Assembly: GCA_002842575.1 (NCBI GenBank)
Contig: PHDJ01000005.1
Coordinates: 62,001-126,000, forward strand
DNA: 64,000 nt
Direction of reading: 5' to 3'
Source: Bacteroidetes bacterium HGW-Bacteroidetes-2
GTDB taxonomy: Bacteria; Bacteroidota; Bacteroidia; Flavobacteriales; Flavobacteriaceae
Numbering within the stretch: the first letter of the stretch is position 1; every line of letters begins with the position of its first letter. Both the position numbers and the translations under genes were made by a program. Below, one piece after another: positions 38,663-48,439 of this stretch. The notes below the pieces were generated by a model, which searched no databases, was not told the DNA's origin, and worked only from the letters and a program-made list of their open reading frames with translations.

Positions 38663-40333
38663 TTATTTTAAATTTCTAAAATAATCTAACAGGATTGTGT
38701 CATTTTCTTTTCTAGGGGTAAGTATTTCTAGAAGTATTGGACGATTACTTTCTAAATAGAAGGATTTTATGTTTTGATGTATTTCTTCTTCATTAGATGC
38801 ACATTGATAGGTAATAGAATACATTTTGCAAAGCTGTTTTGCCGTTAAAGCATGGGTGGTTTCAAAAAAGGTTTCAAAGTTTTGGATGTCTTTATTGCCC
38901 TGTAATATTCTAAATATTCCGCCTCCATTGTTATTAATAAGTAGTATGCGAAAGTTATTAGGTATGTAATTATTCCACAAAGCATTGGAATCATAGAAAA
39001 AACTTAAATCGCCTGTAATAAAAGTGGTTCTTGTTTTTGATGCATATGCTGCACCTATAGCAGTTGAAGTACTTCCGTCAATGCCACTTGTGCCTCGATT
39101 GCAAAAAACGCTTATTGTTGGGCTTATCAAAAATAGCTGTGCATATCTTATGGTGGCACTATTGCTCAACTGAAGCATCGAATTTTTGGGCAATGATTTC
39201 AATAAAACATCAAATACTTTTAAATCACTTAATCCTATAGTTTGTAGAAAGGAATTATGTTTGACCTGCTTACAGTTTTTTATTTCTATAAAGTTACTTT
39301 GGTATTCACTTTTTAATTTTTCAGTGAAAGGAAGAAAAGCAGAAAAAAATGTTTGAGGGCTTACTTCAAAATATTTGGTTAAACAAAAATAAGTGTCATA
39401 AGCTTTCTTTTCATCTATATGCCAATGGTGCTCTGGTTGATACCTTCGCAAAAAGTTTTTAATTTTTTTGGAAATCACCATGCCACCAAAAGTTAATAGA
39501 ATTTCTGGTTGTAAATTTTTTAAATCCTCTTCTGATAATCCGTCAATTAAGGAATCTATAGAGGACACAAAAGATTCTTGATGCAAATTAGAAGTTGTTT
39601 CAGTAAATACCAATACACTTGCGTCATTAGCAAGAACATGAAGCCATTTTTGCTCTATGGAATTGGGATGTAATACACCAACTAAAATTAATTTTCGTTT
39701 TGCGTTATTCCAGACAGTTACAAATTCAGAAAGATCTTCTTCTATTTTTTTAGGTGCGTGGTTGGCTGGAACATGCTGAGGGCGCACTTGAAGGTCTTCA
39801 ACCATACCATACAAAGGCTCTTCAAAAGGTGCATTTATATGAACTGGACCTTTAATTTCTATAGCAGTATTTAGGGCAATATTAATTTGGGTTTCATTAT
39901 AAAGCTGATGGTCATGGTCTTGCCCAATTACTAAATTTGCTGAATACAAAATATGGTTTGCAAAAACATTTTCTTGCCTAATGGTCTGACCGTCGCCTAT
40001 ATCAATAAAATTTTTAGGTCTGTCTGCTGAAATTACAACTAAAGGAATGTCACTATAAAAAGCTTCTGCTATTGCGGGATAAAAATTAAGAACTGCTGAA
40101 CCTGAAGTGCAAATAACCGCTACAGGATGTTTGGTTTGTTGTGCTATGCCAAGGGCAAAAAAAGCTGCACAGCGTTCATCAACAATACTAAACACACTAA
40201 AATTTTCATTTTCTGAGAATGCTATGGTCAAAGGAGCGTTTCTAGATCCGGGACAAATAACGATATGCTTAATTTCTTTGGCTAAGCAAAGTTGCGTAAT
40301 GGTTTGGGCTAAGGGAATGTTTGAAAATTTCAT
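38663..40333 (-). CDS. menD: SEPHCHC synthase MenD
   Basis: VICPGSRNAPLTIAF; TSGSAVLNFYPAIAEA; ISADRP; GTSGIDGSTSTAIGAA. Confidence 0.94.
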   Translation of the reverse strand: MKFSNIPLAQTITQLCLAKEIKHIVICPGSRNAPLTIAFSENENFSVFSIVDERCAAFFALGIAQQTKHPVAVICTSGSAVLNFYPAIAEAFYSDIPLVVISADRPKNFIDIGDGQTIRQENVFANHILYSANLVIGQDHDHQLYNETQINIALNTAIEIKGPVHINAPFEEPLYGMVEDLQVRPQHVPANHAPKKIEEDLSEFVTVWNNAKRKLILVGVLHPNSIEQKWLHVLANDASVLVFTETTSNLHQESFVSSIDSLIDGLSEEDLKNLQPEILLTFGGMVISKKIKNFLRRYQPEHHWHIDEKKAYDTYFCLTKYFEVSPQTFFSAFLPFTEKLKSEYQSNFIEIKNCKQVKHNSFLQTIGLSDLKVFDVLLKSLPKNSMLQLSNSATIRYAQLFLISPTISVFCNRGTSGIDGSTSTAIGAAYASKTRTTFITGDLSFFYDSNALWNNYIPNNFRILLINNNGGGIFRILQGNKDIQNFETFFETTHALTAKQLCKMYSITYQCASNEEEIHQNIKSFYLESNRPILLEILTPRKENDTILLDYFRNLK

Positions 40334-40387
40334 GGATACTACAAAGGTATCACACTTAAATTATATTTACTAAATACTCACTAAAAA

Positions 40388-41515
40388 TTACAATAAAATT
40401 TGCATCAAAGTTTCCGCTTTATATTGGGTTTCTTTCCACTCTTCTTCTGGAATTGAATCTATAGTTATGCCGCCTCCCACATAAATGGATACTATGTCCT
40501 CTACAATCTTCATACACCTTAAATTTACATAAAGGTCTGTATTTTTTTTTGTACTCTTATTTATTTCTTTTATCTCCTGGTTAAAAAAATCTTCTGAAAA
40601 ATTAATTTCACCTAAAAATCCAGCATAAAATTCTCTATCATAATTTTCATAGTTTTTTATAAACTTTTTTGCGTCGTCTTTTGGCAAACCACAAACTGCT
40701 GGCGTGGGATGTAATTTTTTAATTAAACACAAAACATCACATAATCTGGTATTTATCGTTCCACCTATTTCCGTTTTAAGATGGACTACGTTTCCAGCAA
40801 TGCTTGTTGTGGGTTTTGAAATCATTAAAATGGGAACAATTTTTTCTAAAGCTTTTTCAAGATATTCTGTTACTATGGCTTGCTCTTCTTTTTCTTTTTC
40901 ATTCCATATAGTTTTATGATTTTCCTGATACTTTTGAGTTCCAGCAAGAGCCATTGTTCGGAAAGTTTTATTTTCTAATGAAAAAAGAGATTCTGGTGTT
41001 GCCCCTATCCATAGCCCTATTTTTGGGTGGTACCAACAATAAACAAATGCAAAAGGATATTTTGCTAATAGTTTTTGCAAAGTTTCAATAACTGTTTCTT
41101 CTGATTTTATATTGGTAATTTTTACTTGTTGTTTTCTTGAAAGTACAACCTTTCTAAGCCCATTTTGATGTATATGTGCAATGCCTTTTTCTACTAAATT
41201 TATATGTTCTTCCTTTTGTTTATCGTTTTCAGGCAAAAACTTTGCTGTTTTATTTATTTTATTTTCATTAGGAAGCTTTTCCAAGGTAGTTTTATGAAAT
41301 TCGCAGTTCTCTAATGGGAAAATTATAGATTGGAGTTCGTCATCAAAAGGTGAAAAAATAAATCCACTTTCTGAAAAATTAGATGACAAATATAATGCAT
41401 TACTTGTCTGTTTAATTAAATTCAAAGTATCCTTACCCGGCTTTCTATAGATTACAAATGGCAAATCACTGATGTAATGCGTACGCATCTCAGCAAATAA
41501 GTCATGTAGTTTCAT
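40388..41515 (-). CDS. menF: Isochorismate synthase
   Basis: LRKVVLSRKQQV; MALAGTQ; LHPTPAVCGLPKDDA; YAGFLGEI; VGGGITIDSIPEEEWKET. Confidence 0.92.
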   Translation of the reverse strand: MKLHDLFAEMRTHYISDLPFVIYRKPGKDTLNLIKQTSNALYLSSNFSESGFIFSPFDDELQSIIFPLENCEFHKTTLEKLPNENKINKTAKFLPENDKQKEEHINLVEKGIAHIHQNGLRKVVLSRKQQVKITNIKSEETVIETLQKLLAKYPFAFVYCWYHPKIGLWIGATPESLFSLENKTFRTMALAGTQKYQENHKTIWNEKEKEEQAIVTEYLEKALEKIVPILMISKPTTSIAGNVVHLKTEIGGTINTRLCDVLCLIKKLHPTPAVCGLPKDDAKKFIKNYENYDREFYAGFLGEINFSEDFFNQEIKEINKSTKKNTDLYVNLRCMKIVEDIVSIYVGGGITIDSIPEEEWKETQYKAETLMQILL

Positions 41516-41549
41516 ACATATAAATTTTAGGTGGGGATGTTTTTGGTTA

Positions 41550-41963
41550 TTAAATAGTTATCGTTGTTAATTTGACTAAAGATATTAATTCATTTTCAGT
41601 ATTCATAATTTTTATTTGCCAAAGTTGTGTTGTTCTTCCATTATGTATGATAGAAGCCACTGCATAAACAAAACCATCGCGAATTGATTTTACATGATTT
41701 GCTGAAATTTCAATGCCTCTTACCTGTACATTTTTGGAATCTAAAAAAACAAAAGCGCAGGCACTGCCTACACTTTCAGCTAGTGCTACAGAAGCCCCTC
41801 CATGCAAAACACCATCTGGCTGGTGCACTTTTGGAGTTACCGGCATTCTGGCAGTTAAACTTGTTTCTGTAACATCTACAAATTCAATTTCTAATGTTTC
41901 CATTAGTGTGTTTTTTGAGATTGCGTTACATTGTTTTAAAATTTCTTCTTTATTTAAATTCAT
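41550..41963 (-). CDS. PaaI/MenI-like hotdog thioesterase
   Basis: HQPDGVLHGGASVALAESVGSACAF; adjacent to menFD. Confidence 0.9.
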   Translation of the reverse strand: MNLNKEEILKQCNAISKNTLMETLEIEFVDVTETSLTARMPVTPKVHQPDGVLHGGASVALAESVGSACAFVFLDSKNVQVRGIEISANHVKSIRDGFVYAVASIIHNGRTTQLWQIKIMNTENELISLVKLTTITI

Positions 41964-42004
41964 AGCTTTGGGTTACCTTTGTAAAAATACAAAAACATTA
42001 TATA

Positions 42005-42661
42005 ATGTCCTATAAAGAAAATGAGGTTTCCTATGAACATATCAACACTTTTTCAACGTTAAATATTGTTACTGAAAAAACTAAAAATATCTGGTTTGTT
42101 TGTCATGGTTTAGGATATTTAAGCAGGTATTTTATTCGATACTTTAATGATTTAAATCCCGATGAAAACTACATTATTGCACCTCAAGCCCCTTCAAAAT
42201 ATTATCAGGGGAATGATTTTAAACACGTAGGTGCCTCATGGTTAACTAAAGAAAACACCCTTCTAGAAACAGAAAATGTTTTGAATTTTTTAGATAGTGT
42301 TTACAAAAAAGAAAAATTAGAAAAGCAACCTAATTTAATTGTTTTAGGTTTTTCACAGGGTGTTTCTATTTCATTGCGATGGATAGCTAAGCGCAAAATA
42401 CAATGCAAAGTAATTATTATACATTCGGGTGGTATTCCTAAAGAACTTTTAAAAGAAGATTTTCGTTTTTTAAATTTGAAATCAAAAGTATATTTAGTGT
42501 ATGGCAATGATGACAAGTATATTGATGCAAAAAGGGCAAATTATGAAGAAACAAGAGCTAAAGACCTTTTCGGGAACAATCTAAATATTCTACAATTTAA
42601 TGGTAAGCATGAAATAAACAGCAAACTATTAAAAGAGCTTTCTGATGACAATTTCAAATAA
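42005..42661 (+). CDS. Alpha/beta-hydrolase esterase
   Basis: LIVLGFSQGVSISLRW nucleophile elbow; VCHGLGYL; GNDDKYID. Confidence 0.83.
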   Translation: MSYKENEVSYEHINTFSTLNIVTEKTKNIWFVCHGLGYLSRYFIRYFNDLNPDENYIIAPQAPSKYYQGNDFKHVGASWLTKENTLLETENVLNFLDSVYKKEKLEKQPNLIVLGFSQGVSISLRWIAKRKIQCKVIIIHSGGIPKELLKEDFRFLNLKSKVYLVYGNDDKYIDAKRANYEETRAKDLFGNNLNILQFNGKHEINSKLLKELSDDNFK

Positions 42662-42790
42662 TAATAACAATAGGCAATTACGAATAAATAGTAGAAAAAA
42701 AATGCATTTCATCGAATATATTTGCATTTTATCTAAATGTTTTTGTACATTCGTTTCAACGTTTAGAGAAAAACCCAAATTACTCTACTT

Positions 42791-43498
42791 ATGAAAGCAC
42801 TAACCTTACTGTTTGTAAGCATTTTAACTAGTTTTACAACATTTGCACAAATATCTGAATTAGAAAAACAAGCTCTTGTAGATTTTTACCAAAGCACAAA
42901 TGGTGATTCATGGAATACTCCATGGAATCTTGAAACATCGGTAACTTTGTGGCACGGAGTTACTGTTGTAAGTAATACCGTTGTGGAAATCGATTTAGGG
43001 TTTAATAATTTAACTGGAACGCTTCCTGCTTCTATCGGAAATCTTTCGAATCTGAAATCTTTAAAATTATTTTTTAATCAATTAGAAGGTTCACTTCCTT
43101 CTGATATAGGAAACTTAACTCAATTACAAATTTTAGATGTAAATAGCAATAACCTAATTGGTGAAATTCCTTCTTCCATTGGTAATCTTTCTCAATTAAA
43201 CACTCTTTTATTAGGCAGTAACAAATTTTCAGGCACACTCCCTGAAGAATTAAGCACTTTATCCAACCTTACCACCTTAGTGGTTTTTGATAACCAGCTT
43301 ACTGGAAATATACCACTTACTTACAATCAGTTAAAAAACATGTCTGAATTAGTTGTTGCAGAAAATAAATTTTCAAACACCAACCTATACATACCCATTG
43401 AAATGCTTACTTCAGTAGGAGTTCCTATGATTTTTAAAGATGTTAATGTAATGGATAATACCGAAATATCTACCATCGTTCTGGACGATAATGATTAA
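42791..43498 (+). CDS. Secreted plant-type leucine-rich-repeat protein
   Basis: Repeats LTGTLPASIGNLSNLKSLKLFFNQLEGSLPSDIGNLTQLQILDVNSNNLIGEIP; signal peptide. Confidence 0.88.
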   Translation: MKALTLLFVSILTSFTTFAQISELEKQALVDFYQSTNGDSWNTPWNLETSVTLWHGVTVVSNTVVEIDLGFNNLTGTLPASIGNLSNLKSLKLFFNQLEGSLPSDIGNLTQLQILDVNSNNLIGEIPSSIGNLSQLNTLLLGSNKFSGTLPEELSTLSNLTTLVVFDNQLTGNIPLTYNQLKNMSELVVAENKFSNTNLYIPIEMLTSVGVPMIFKDVNVMDNTEISTIVLDDND

Positions 43499-43520
43499 TA
43501 TTTTTTAAATTTAATAGATG

Positions 43521-43553
43521 AAACCACATTTTCAAGGAAGTGTGGTTTTTTTA
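43521..43553 (+). terminator. Rho-independent terminator after the LRR gene
   Basis: AACCACA...TGTGGTT followed by T-rich tract. Confidence 0.65.
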
Positions 43554-43641
43554 TTATAAAATCATAGTATTGCATTTCTTCAAAAGAATAAATGCTACAA
43601 AGACTTCAATGCCTTTAATAAACATTGAATTTATTGCTTAA

Positions 43642-43675
43642 AAAAAGCTGCCTAAAATTAGACAGCTTTTTATTA
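43642..43675 (-). terminator. Rho-independent terminator downstream of dnaK
   Basis: AAAGCTG.CTAA..TTAG.CAGCTTT stem flanked by A/T tracts. Confidence 0.65.
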
Positions 43676-43696
43676 CTTTAAATTTCTGAAAGATTA

Positions 43697-45613
43697 CTAC
43701 TTCACTTCTTCAAAATCTACATCTTCTACATCACTGCTTTCTTTATCAGTTTCGTTACCGTTACTTGATGCTTCTGCTCCATCCCCACTTGAAGTTCCTC
43801 CTTGTGGTTCTGCTTGTGCTTTGTACATTTCTTCAGAAGCAACTTTCCAAGCTTCATTAATTTTGTCTAAAGCTGGTTGTATAACAGCAACTTCTTTCGT
43901 TTCAAAAGCTTTTTTCAATTCTTCCAAAGCATCTTCAATTGGTTTCTTTTTATCGGCAGATAATTTATCACCAAACTCGGTTAACTGGCTTTCGGTTTGA
44001 AAAATCATCGCATCTGCCTCATTCAATTTGTCGGCTTTTTCTTTTGCGATTTTATCGGATTCTGCATTTGCTTCGGCATCTGCTTTCATCTTTTTGATTT
44101 CATCTTCTGTCAATCCTGAAGAAGCTTCAATACGGATGTCTTGTGTCTTATTTGTTGCTTTATCTGTAGCGCTTACTTTAATGATACCGTTAGCATCAAT
44201 ATCAAAAGTTACTTCAATTTGCGGTGTACCCCTTCTAGATGGTGGGATTCCGTCAAGGTGAAAACGGCCTATGGTTTTATTATCTGTTGCCATTGGGCGT
44301 TCTCCTTGCAATACGTGAATCTCAACACTTGGTTGATTATCTGCTGCAGTAGAGAATACCTGTGACTTCTTTGTAGGGATGGTTGTGTTTGCCTCAATAA
44401 GTTTAGTCATCACACTTCCCATAGTTTCTATACCTAATGATAGTGGTGTAATGTCTAGAAGCAATACATCTTTTACATCACCGCTCAATACACCTCCTTG
44501 AATTGCTGCACCTACGGCAACTACCTCATCTGGATTAACACCTTTGCTTGGTGCTTTTCCGAAGAATTTTTCTACTGCTTCTTGCACTGCAGGAATACGG
44601 GTAGATCCACCTACTAATATAATTTCGTCGATATCGCTTTTAGATAATCCGGCAGCTTTTAGTGCTTTTTCACAAGGTGCTATCGTTCTTTTTACTAAAT
44701 CGTCTATTAATTGCTCAAATTTTGCTCTGCTTAAAGAACGCACCAAGTGTTTTGGTCCGCTTGCTGTAGCTGTAACATAAGGCAAGTTAATTTCAGTTTG
44801 TGCTGAAGAGGATAATTCAATTTTAGCTTTTTCAGCGGCTTCCTTTAAACGTTGTAACGCCATTGGGTCTTTGCGAAGATCCATATCTTCTTCTGCTTTA
44901 AACTCCTCTGCCAACCAATTGATGATTTTTTGATCTACATCATCCCCACCAAGGTGAGTATCCCCATCTGTGGATAGTACTTCAAATACGCCATCACCCA
45001 ACTCTAAGATGGAAACGTCATGCGTTCCTCCACCAAAGTCAAATACAACGATTTTTTGATCTTTTCCTTTTTTGTCTAACCCGTATGCTAATGCTGCAGC
45101 AGTTGGTTCATTGATAATACGTCTTACTTTTAAACCTGCAATTTCTCCCGCTTCTTTTGTAGCCTGACGTTGTGCATCATTAAAGTATGCTGGAACAGTA
45201 ATTACTGCTTCAGTAACGGTTTGTCCTAAATAATCTTCGGCAGTTTTCTTCATTTTTTGAAGAACCATAGCTGAAAGTTCTTGAGGAGTGTACATTCTTC
45301 CATCTATGTCTACACGTGCTGTATCGTTATCACCTTTAACCACTTTGTAAGCAGCATGTTCAGCTTCACTTTTAGACTCAGAATATTTATTTCCCATAAA
45401 ACGCTTTATAGAAGCAATGGTTTTAGTGGGATTAGTAACTGCCTGACGTTTTGCAGGGTCACCCACTTTAATTTCGCCACCTTCCACAAATGCAATTACA
45501 GATGGTGTTGTTCTTTTTCCTTCCGCATTAGGAATTACCGTTGGCTCGCTACCTTCCATTACGGCTACGCACGAGTTGGTTGTTCCTAAGTCGATTCCAA
45601 TTATTTTACTCAT
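43697..45613 (-). CDS. dnaK: Chaperone DnaK (Hsp70)
   Basis: [41 protein letters not shown]-terminal [11 protein letters not shown]. Confidence 0.98.
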   Translation of the reverse strand: MSKIIGIDLGTTNSCVAVMEGSEPTVIPNAEGKRTTPSVIAFVEGGEIKVGDPAKRQAVTNPTKTIASIKRFMGNKYSESKSEAEHAAYKVVKGDNDTARVDIDGRMYTPQELSAMVLQKMKKTAEDYLGQTVTEAVITVPAYFNDAQRQATKEAGEIAGLKVRRIINEPTAAALAYGLDKKGKDQKIVVFDFGGGTHDVSILELGDGVFEVLSTDGDTHLGGDDVDQKIINWLAEEFKAEEDMDLRKDPMALQRLKEAAEKAKIELSSSAQTEINLPYVTATASGPKHLVRSLSRAKFEQLIDDLVKRTIAPCEKALKAAGLSKSDIDEIILVGGSTRIPAVQEAVEKFFGKAPSKGVNPDEVVAVGAAIQGGVLSGDVKDVLLLDITPLSLGIETMGSVMTKLIEANTTIPTKKSQVFSTAADNQPSVEIHVLQGERPMATDNKTIGRFHLDGIPPSRRGTPQIEVTFDIDANGIIKVSATDKATNKTQDIRIEASSGLTEDEIKKMKADAEANAESDKIAKEKADKLNEADAMIFQTESQLTEFGDKLSADKKKPIEDALEELKKAFETKEVAVIQPALDKINEAWKVASEEMYKAQAEPQGGTSSGDGAEASSNGNETDKESSDVEDVDFEEVK

Positions 45614-45663
45614 AATTATTTTTATTTATTAATTTTCAACCTTTTAATTTTCTATCTGTTATT

Positions 45664-45702
45664 CAATGATTGTGCCAGCGGGTTAATTATGACATGTTGT
45701 CA
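45664..45702 (-). promoter_or_regulatory. dnaK promoter element: TGACA-N3-TGTCA, N12, TGGCA-N6-TTG
   Basis: Minus-strand TGACAACATGTCATAATTAACCCGCTGGCACAATCATTG. Confidence 0.65.
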
Positions 45703-45876
45703 GAAATATAATTTTATATTTTTTTAATATTGGTATTTCTTGAAAAACATTTTATTTTGAGCTTTGTATAATTAGTATTAAGGCAAAATATTATTAGAAA
45801 TTAGTACTAATTCTGGATTAAACTATTTAAATAGCCTCCAATGATTTTTATCATTTTTTATAAATTATTTAGAAAA

Positions 45877-45884
45877 TACCTTTG
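45877..45884 (+). promoter_or_regulatory. TACCTTTG -7 box upstream of the OmpW-family gene
   Basis: Match to Bacteroidetes TAnnTTTG. Confidence 0.55.
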
Positions 45885-45908
45885 GTATAATTCTAAACTA
45901 ATATAACT

Positions 45909-46568
45909 ATGAAAAACGTATTTTTTCTTTCTATTGCAATTGCATTATGCAGTTTTAACTTTGGTTATTCACAAGAAACAGATGCAAGCGCATCAAATGA
46001 TTTTAGCAAGTGGCAATTTAGACTTAGGGGCATTGCAGTAACTCCAGATGAGAGTGCTAAAATTGGAACTATTGGTGGTACTGTTGATATTTCTACATCT
46101 GTTGTACCAGAGTTTGATATTACTTACTTTTTTACCAAAAATTGGGCGGCAGAGCTTATACTTGCTACCACAAACCATGATGTAGAGGCTGTAAATACGG
46201 CTGTTGGTAAAATAGATTTAGGTGATGTATGGCTTTTGCCGCCTACACTTACCGCTCAATACCATTTTACAGAATTGGGCTCTTTTAAACCTTACTTAGG
46301 TGCTGGGTTAAACTACACTATTTTTTATAGTGCTGATGAAGGACCGGTTGCTGATGCTATTGATTATGACAATGCTGTTGGTTTTGCTTTTCAGCTTGGT
46401 TTTGATTATATGATTAGTGATAAATGGTTTATTAATTTTGATGCTAAAAAAATACTTTTGAATACCGATGTAAAAGTAAACGCAACTACTGCCCTTGGTG
46501 CAACTGTGGGCGCAGATGTAGATATTGACCCTTGGGTTTTTGGTATCGGTATTGGCATGAAATTATAA
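45909..46568 (+). CDS. OmpW-family outer-membrane protein
   Basis: Signal peptide; WQFRLRGIAVTPDESAKIGTIGGTVDISTSVVPEFDITYFFTKNWAAELIL; FKPYLGAGLNYTIFY. Confidence 0.92.
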   Translation: MKNVFFLSIAIALCSFNFGYSQETDASASNDFSKWQFRLRGIAVTPDESAKIGTIGGTVDISTSVVPEFDITYFFTKNWAAELILATTNHDVEAVNTAVGKIDLGDVWLLPPTLTAQYHFTELGSFKPYLGAGLNYTIFYSADEGPVADAIDYDNAVGFAFQLGFDYMISDKWFINFDAKKILLNTDVKVNATTALGATVGADVDIDPWVFGIGIGMKL

Positions 46569-46594
46569 TCCATACATTTGTATTTTATACTTTA

Positions 46595-46630
46595 AAAGCT
46601 GTCTAAAAATATGTAGGCAGTTTTTTTATT
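46595..46630 (+). terminator. Rho-independent terminator after the OmpW-family gene
   Basis: AAGCTGTCTA...TGTAGGCAG followed by TTTTTTT. Confidence 0.55.
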
Positions 46631-47896
46631 TTATGTAATTTTTAGTAACTCTTTCCAGCTTGTAGTGTATCTAGGACTTCTTTCTTCTTGTATGAGTTGC
46701 CATTCTTTCTTACGGCTGCCGCATTGGGCGGAATAGACGGTGGCTTTTCCATATTTATGATTGAGTTTGTCAAAGACTTTTAGGAGTTCGTTTGTGTTTT
46801 TTTTTGGTGTATGAAAAAGGTTACCCTGCACATATCTTTCGGGCAAAATTCCGCTAAGGCAGACACCCACTTTTTTATAGCGAAAACCCGGTTTGTAGAT
46901 GTTATACAAACCCTCTTTAGCTGCCGCAATGAGTTGAAAAGTATCGTTAGTTGCCACCGGAAGTGTCATGGTTATACTTTTTGAATACTGTTTATCGATA
47001 GTACTGAAACTATTGGTATGTATAAAAACCTGCACATAATTGGCACAGGATTGCTGCGCCCGAAGCACCTCAGCAACTTCGGAAATATAATAGGCACAAG
47101 CCTCTTCTATCAAACTTAGGTCTTCTAGCTTTTTACCAAAGGATTTTGCTGTGCCTATCCCTTTTTTTGGTTTAGGCATTTCTACAATGTTTAAGCACGA
47201 TTTCCCGTTAAGTTCATGCCAGATACGCAAGCCCACAACGGTCATGTGCTTTAGCACCCAGGCTGGAGAGAGTTTGCTAAAGTCGTATGCATTATATACT
47301 TGTATGCTCTCTAGTCGTTTAGCATGCTGCCTGCCAATGCCCCAAACGTCTTTTATTTTTGTCCATTTTAATGCTTTCACTCGCTTTTCTTCGGTGTCGA
47401 TTACATATACATGGTGTAATTGTTTTGGAAATTTTTTAGCAATCTTGTTTGCTACCTTTGCCAGAACTTTTGTATGGGCAATGCCTACACCCACCGGAAG
47501 TCCAGTGTAGCGAAAGACCGTTTCTTTAATTTTCATGCCATAAGCATTCATGTCTATTCCAATAATACCACTTACATCTAAAAAAGACTCATCAATACTG
47601 TAAATTTCCACAAGAGGGGAAAAGTTGTGCAAAATATTCATCACTCGTTGCGACATCTCGCCATAAAAGGCATAGTTAGAAGAAAACATATGGACGTTGT
47701 TTGCTGCCAGCTCGTCTTTAATTTTGAAAACTGGTTCAAACATTTTAATATTGGTCAGTACTTTTGCTTCCTTATTAGCAGCAATAATGCAACCATCATT
47801 ATTACTGAGCACTACCACAGGCTTCCCCCACAAATCAGGACGAAATATCTGCTCGCAAGAGGCATAAAAACTATTGCAATCGACTAGTGCTATCAT
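46631..47896 (-). CDS. umuC: Y-family DNA polymerase UmuC
   Basis: MIALVDCNSFYASCEQIFRPDL; YSIDESFLDVSG; GIAHTKVLAKVANKIAKK. Confidence 0.95.
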   Translation of the reverse strand: MIALVDCNSFYASCEQIFRPDLWGKPVVVLSNNDGCIIAANKEAKVLTNIKMFEPVFKIKDELAANNVHMFSSNYAFYGEMSQRVMNILHNFSPLVEIYSIDESFLDVSGIIGIDMNAYGMKIKETVFRYTGLPVGVGIAHTKVLAKVANKIAKKFPKQLHHVYVIDTEEKRVKALKWTKIKDVWGIGRQHAKRLESIQVYNAYDFSKLSPAWVLKHMTVVGLRIWHELNGKSCLNIVEMPKPKKGIGTAKSFGKKLEDLSLIEEACAYYISEVAEVLRAQQSCANYVQVFIHTNSFSTIDKQYSKSITMTLPVATNDTFQLIAAAKEGLYNIYKPGFRYKKVGVCLSGILPERYVQGNLFHTPKKNTNELLKVFDKLNHKYGKATVYSAQCGSRKKEWQLIQEERSPRYTTSWKELLKIT

Positions 47897-48261
47897 GGAG
47901 CTTTATGAATGATATAAGTAATCACTCCCCAAAGGGTGTATTCCATCTCTAACTTTTTTAAGTCTATTTCAATTACTAAAAAGTCGCCATCTTTAACCAC
48001 CAACGCTAAATTACCGTTTTTTGGAGAAAGTGATCGATCTATAAGCAATACATCCTTATCATGAATTTGGAAATATTCCATTTCACTACCTTCTGTCCGG
48101 ATAAAAAAAGTAGCATCCGGATTTGTTACAAGCTCTTTGTGCAAATCGATACTTGGTTCAGTATAATGTGTTGCTGCACTTGGGAATCCCGTTTGTTTAG
48201 AGACTTCTGCCCGGTGTTGTTCTTTGGCTCTTATAAGCTTGCCTGGGGAATGGATTTGCAT
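47893..48261 (-). CDS. umuD: UmuD-like S24 peptidase
   Basis: FPSAATHYTEPSIDLHKELVTNPDATFFIRTEGSEME; ATGA overlap with umuC. Confidence 0.93.
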   Translation of the reverse strand: MQIHSPGKLIRAKEQHRAEVSKQTGFPSAATHYTEPSIDLHKELVTNPDATFFIRTEGSEMEYFQIHDKDVLLIDRSLSPKNGNLALVVKDGDFLVIEIDLKKLEMEYTLWGVITYIIHKAP

Positions 48262-48265
48262 ATTT

Positions 48266-48294
48266 CAAAGATACTAATTTTGGATATATTCCAA
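48266..48294 (-). promoter_or_regulatory. umuDC promoter: TATCTTTG -7 box and TTGGA-N5-TCCAA palindrome
   Basis: Minus-strand TTGGAATATATCCAAAATTAGTATCTTTG, 4 nt before ATG. Confidence 0.6.
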
Positions 48295-48439
48295 TACATA
48301 AAATAAATTTTAACACAAAACAAAAACCATTTTTATCTAATCCTTTAAGTATCAAACGGCAAAACATAAACCTTAAATTGCGCTTAATATTTCTGTTAGA
48401 AGATTTTAAGATGCTATATTTGTGATATATTAAAAGATT

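Noticed and set aside
40107-40373. 88-aa plus-strand ORF opposite menD start
   Set aside because: Antisense shadow with no domain support.
45281-45589. 102-aa plus-strand ORF opposite dnaK
   Set aside because: Composition is an artefact of the conserved dnaK sequence on the other strand.
47151-47510. 119-aa plus-strand ORF opposite umuC
   Set aside because: Shadow ORF of a conserved polymerase gene.
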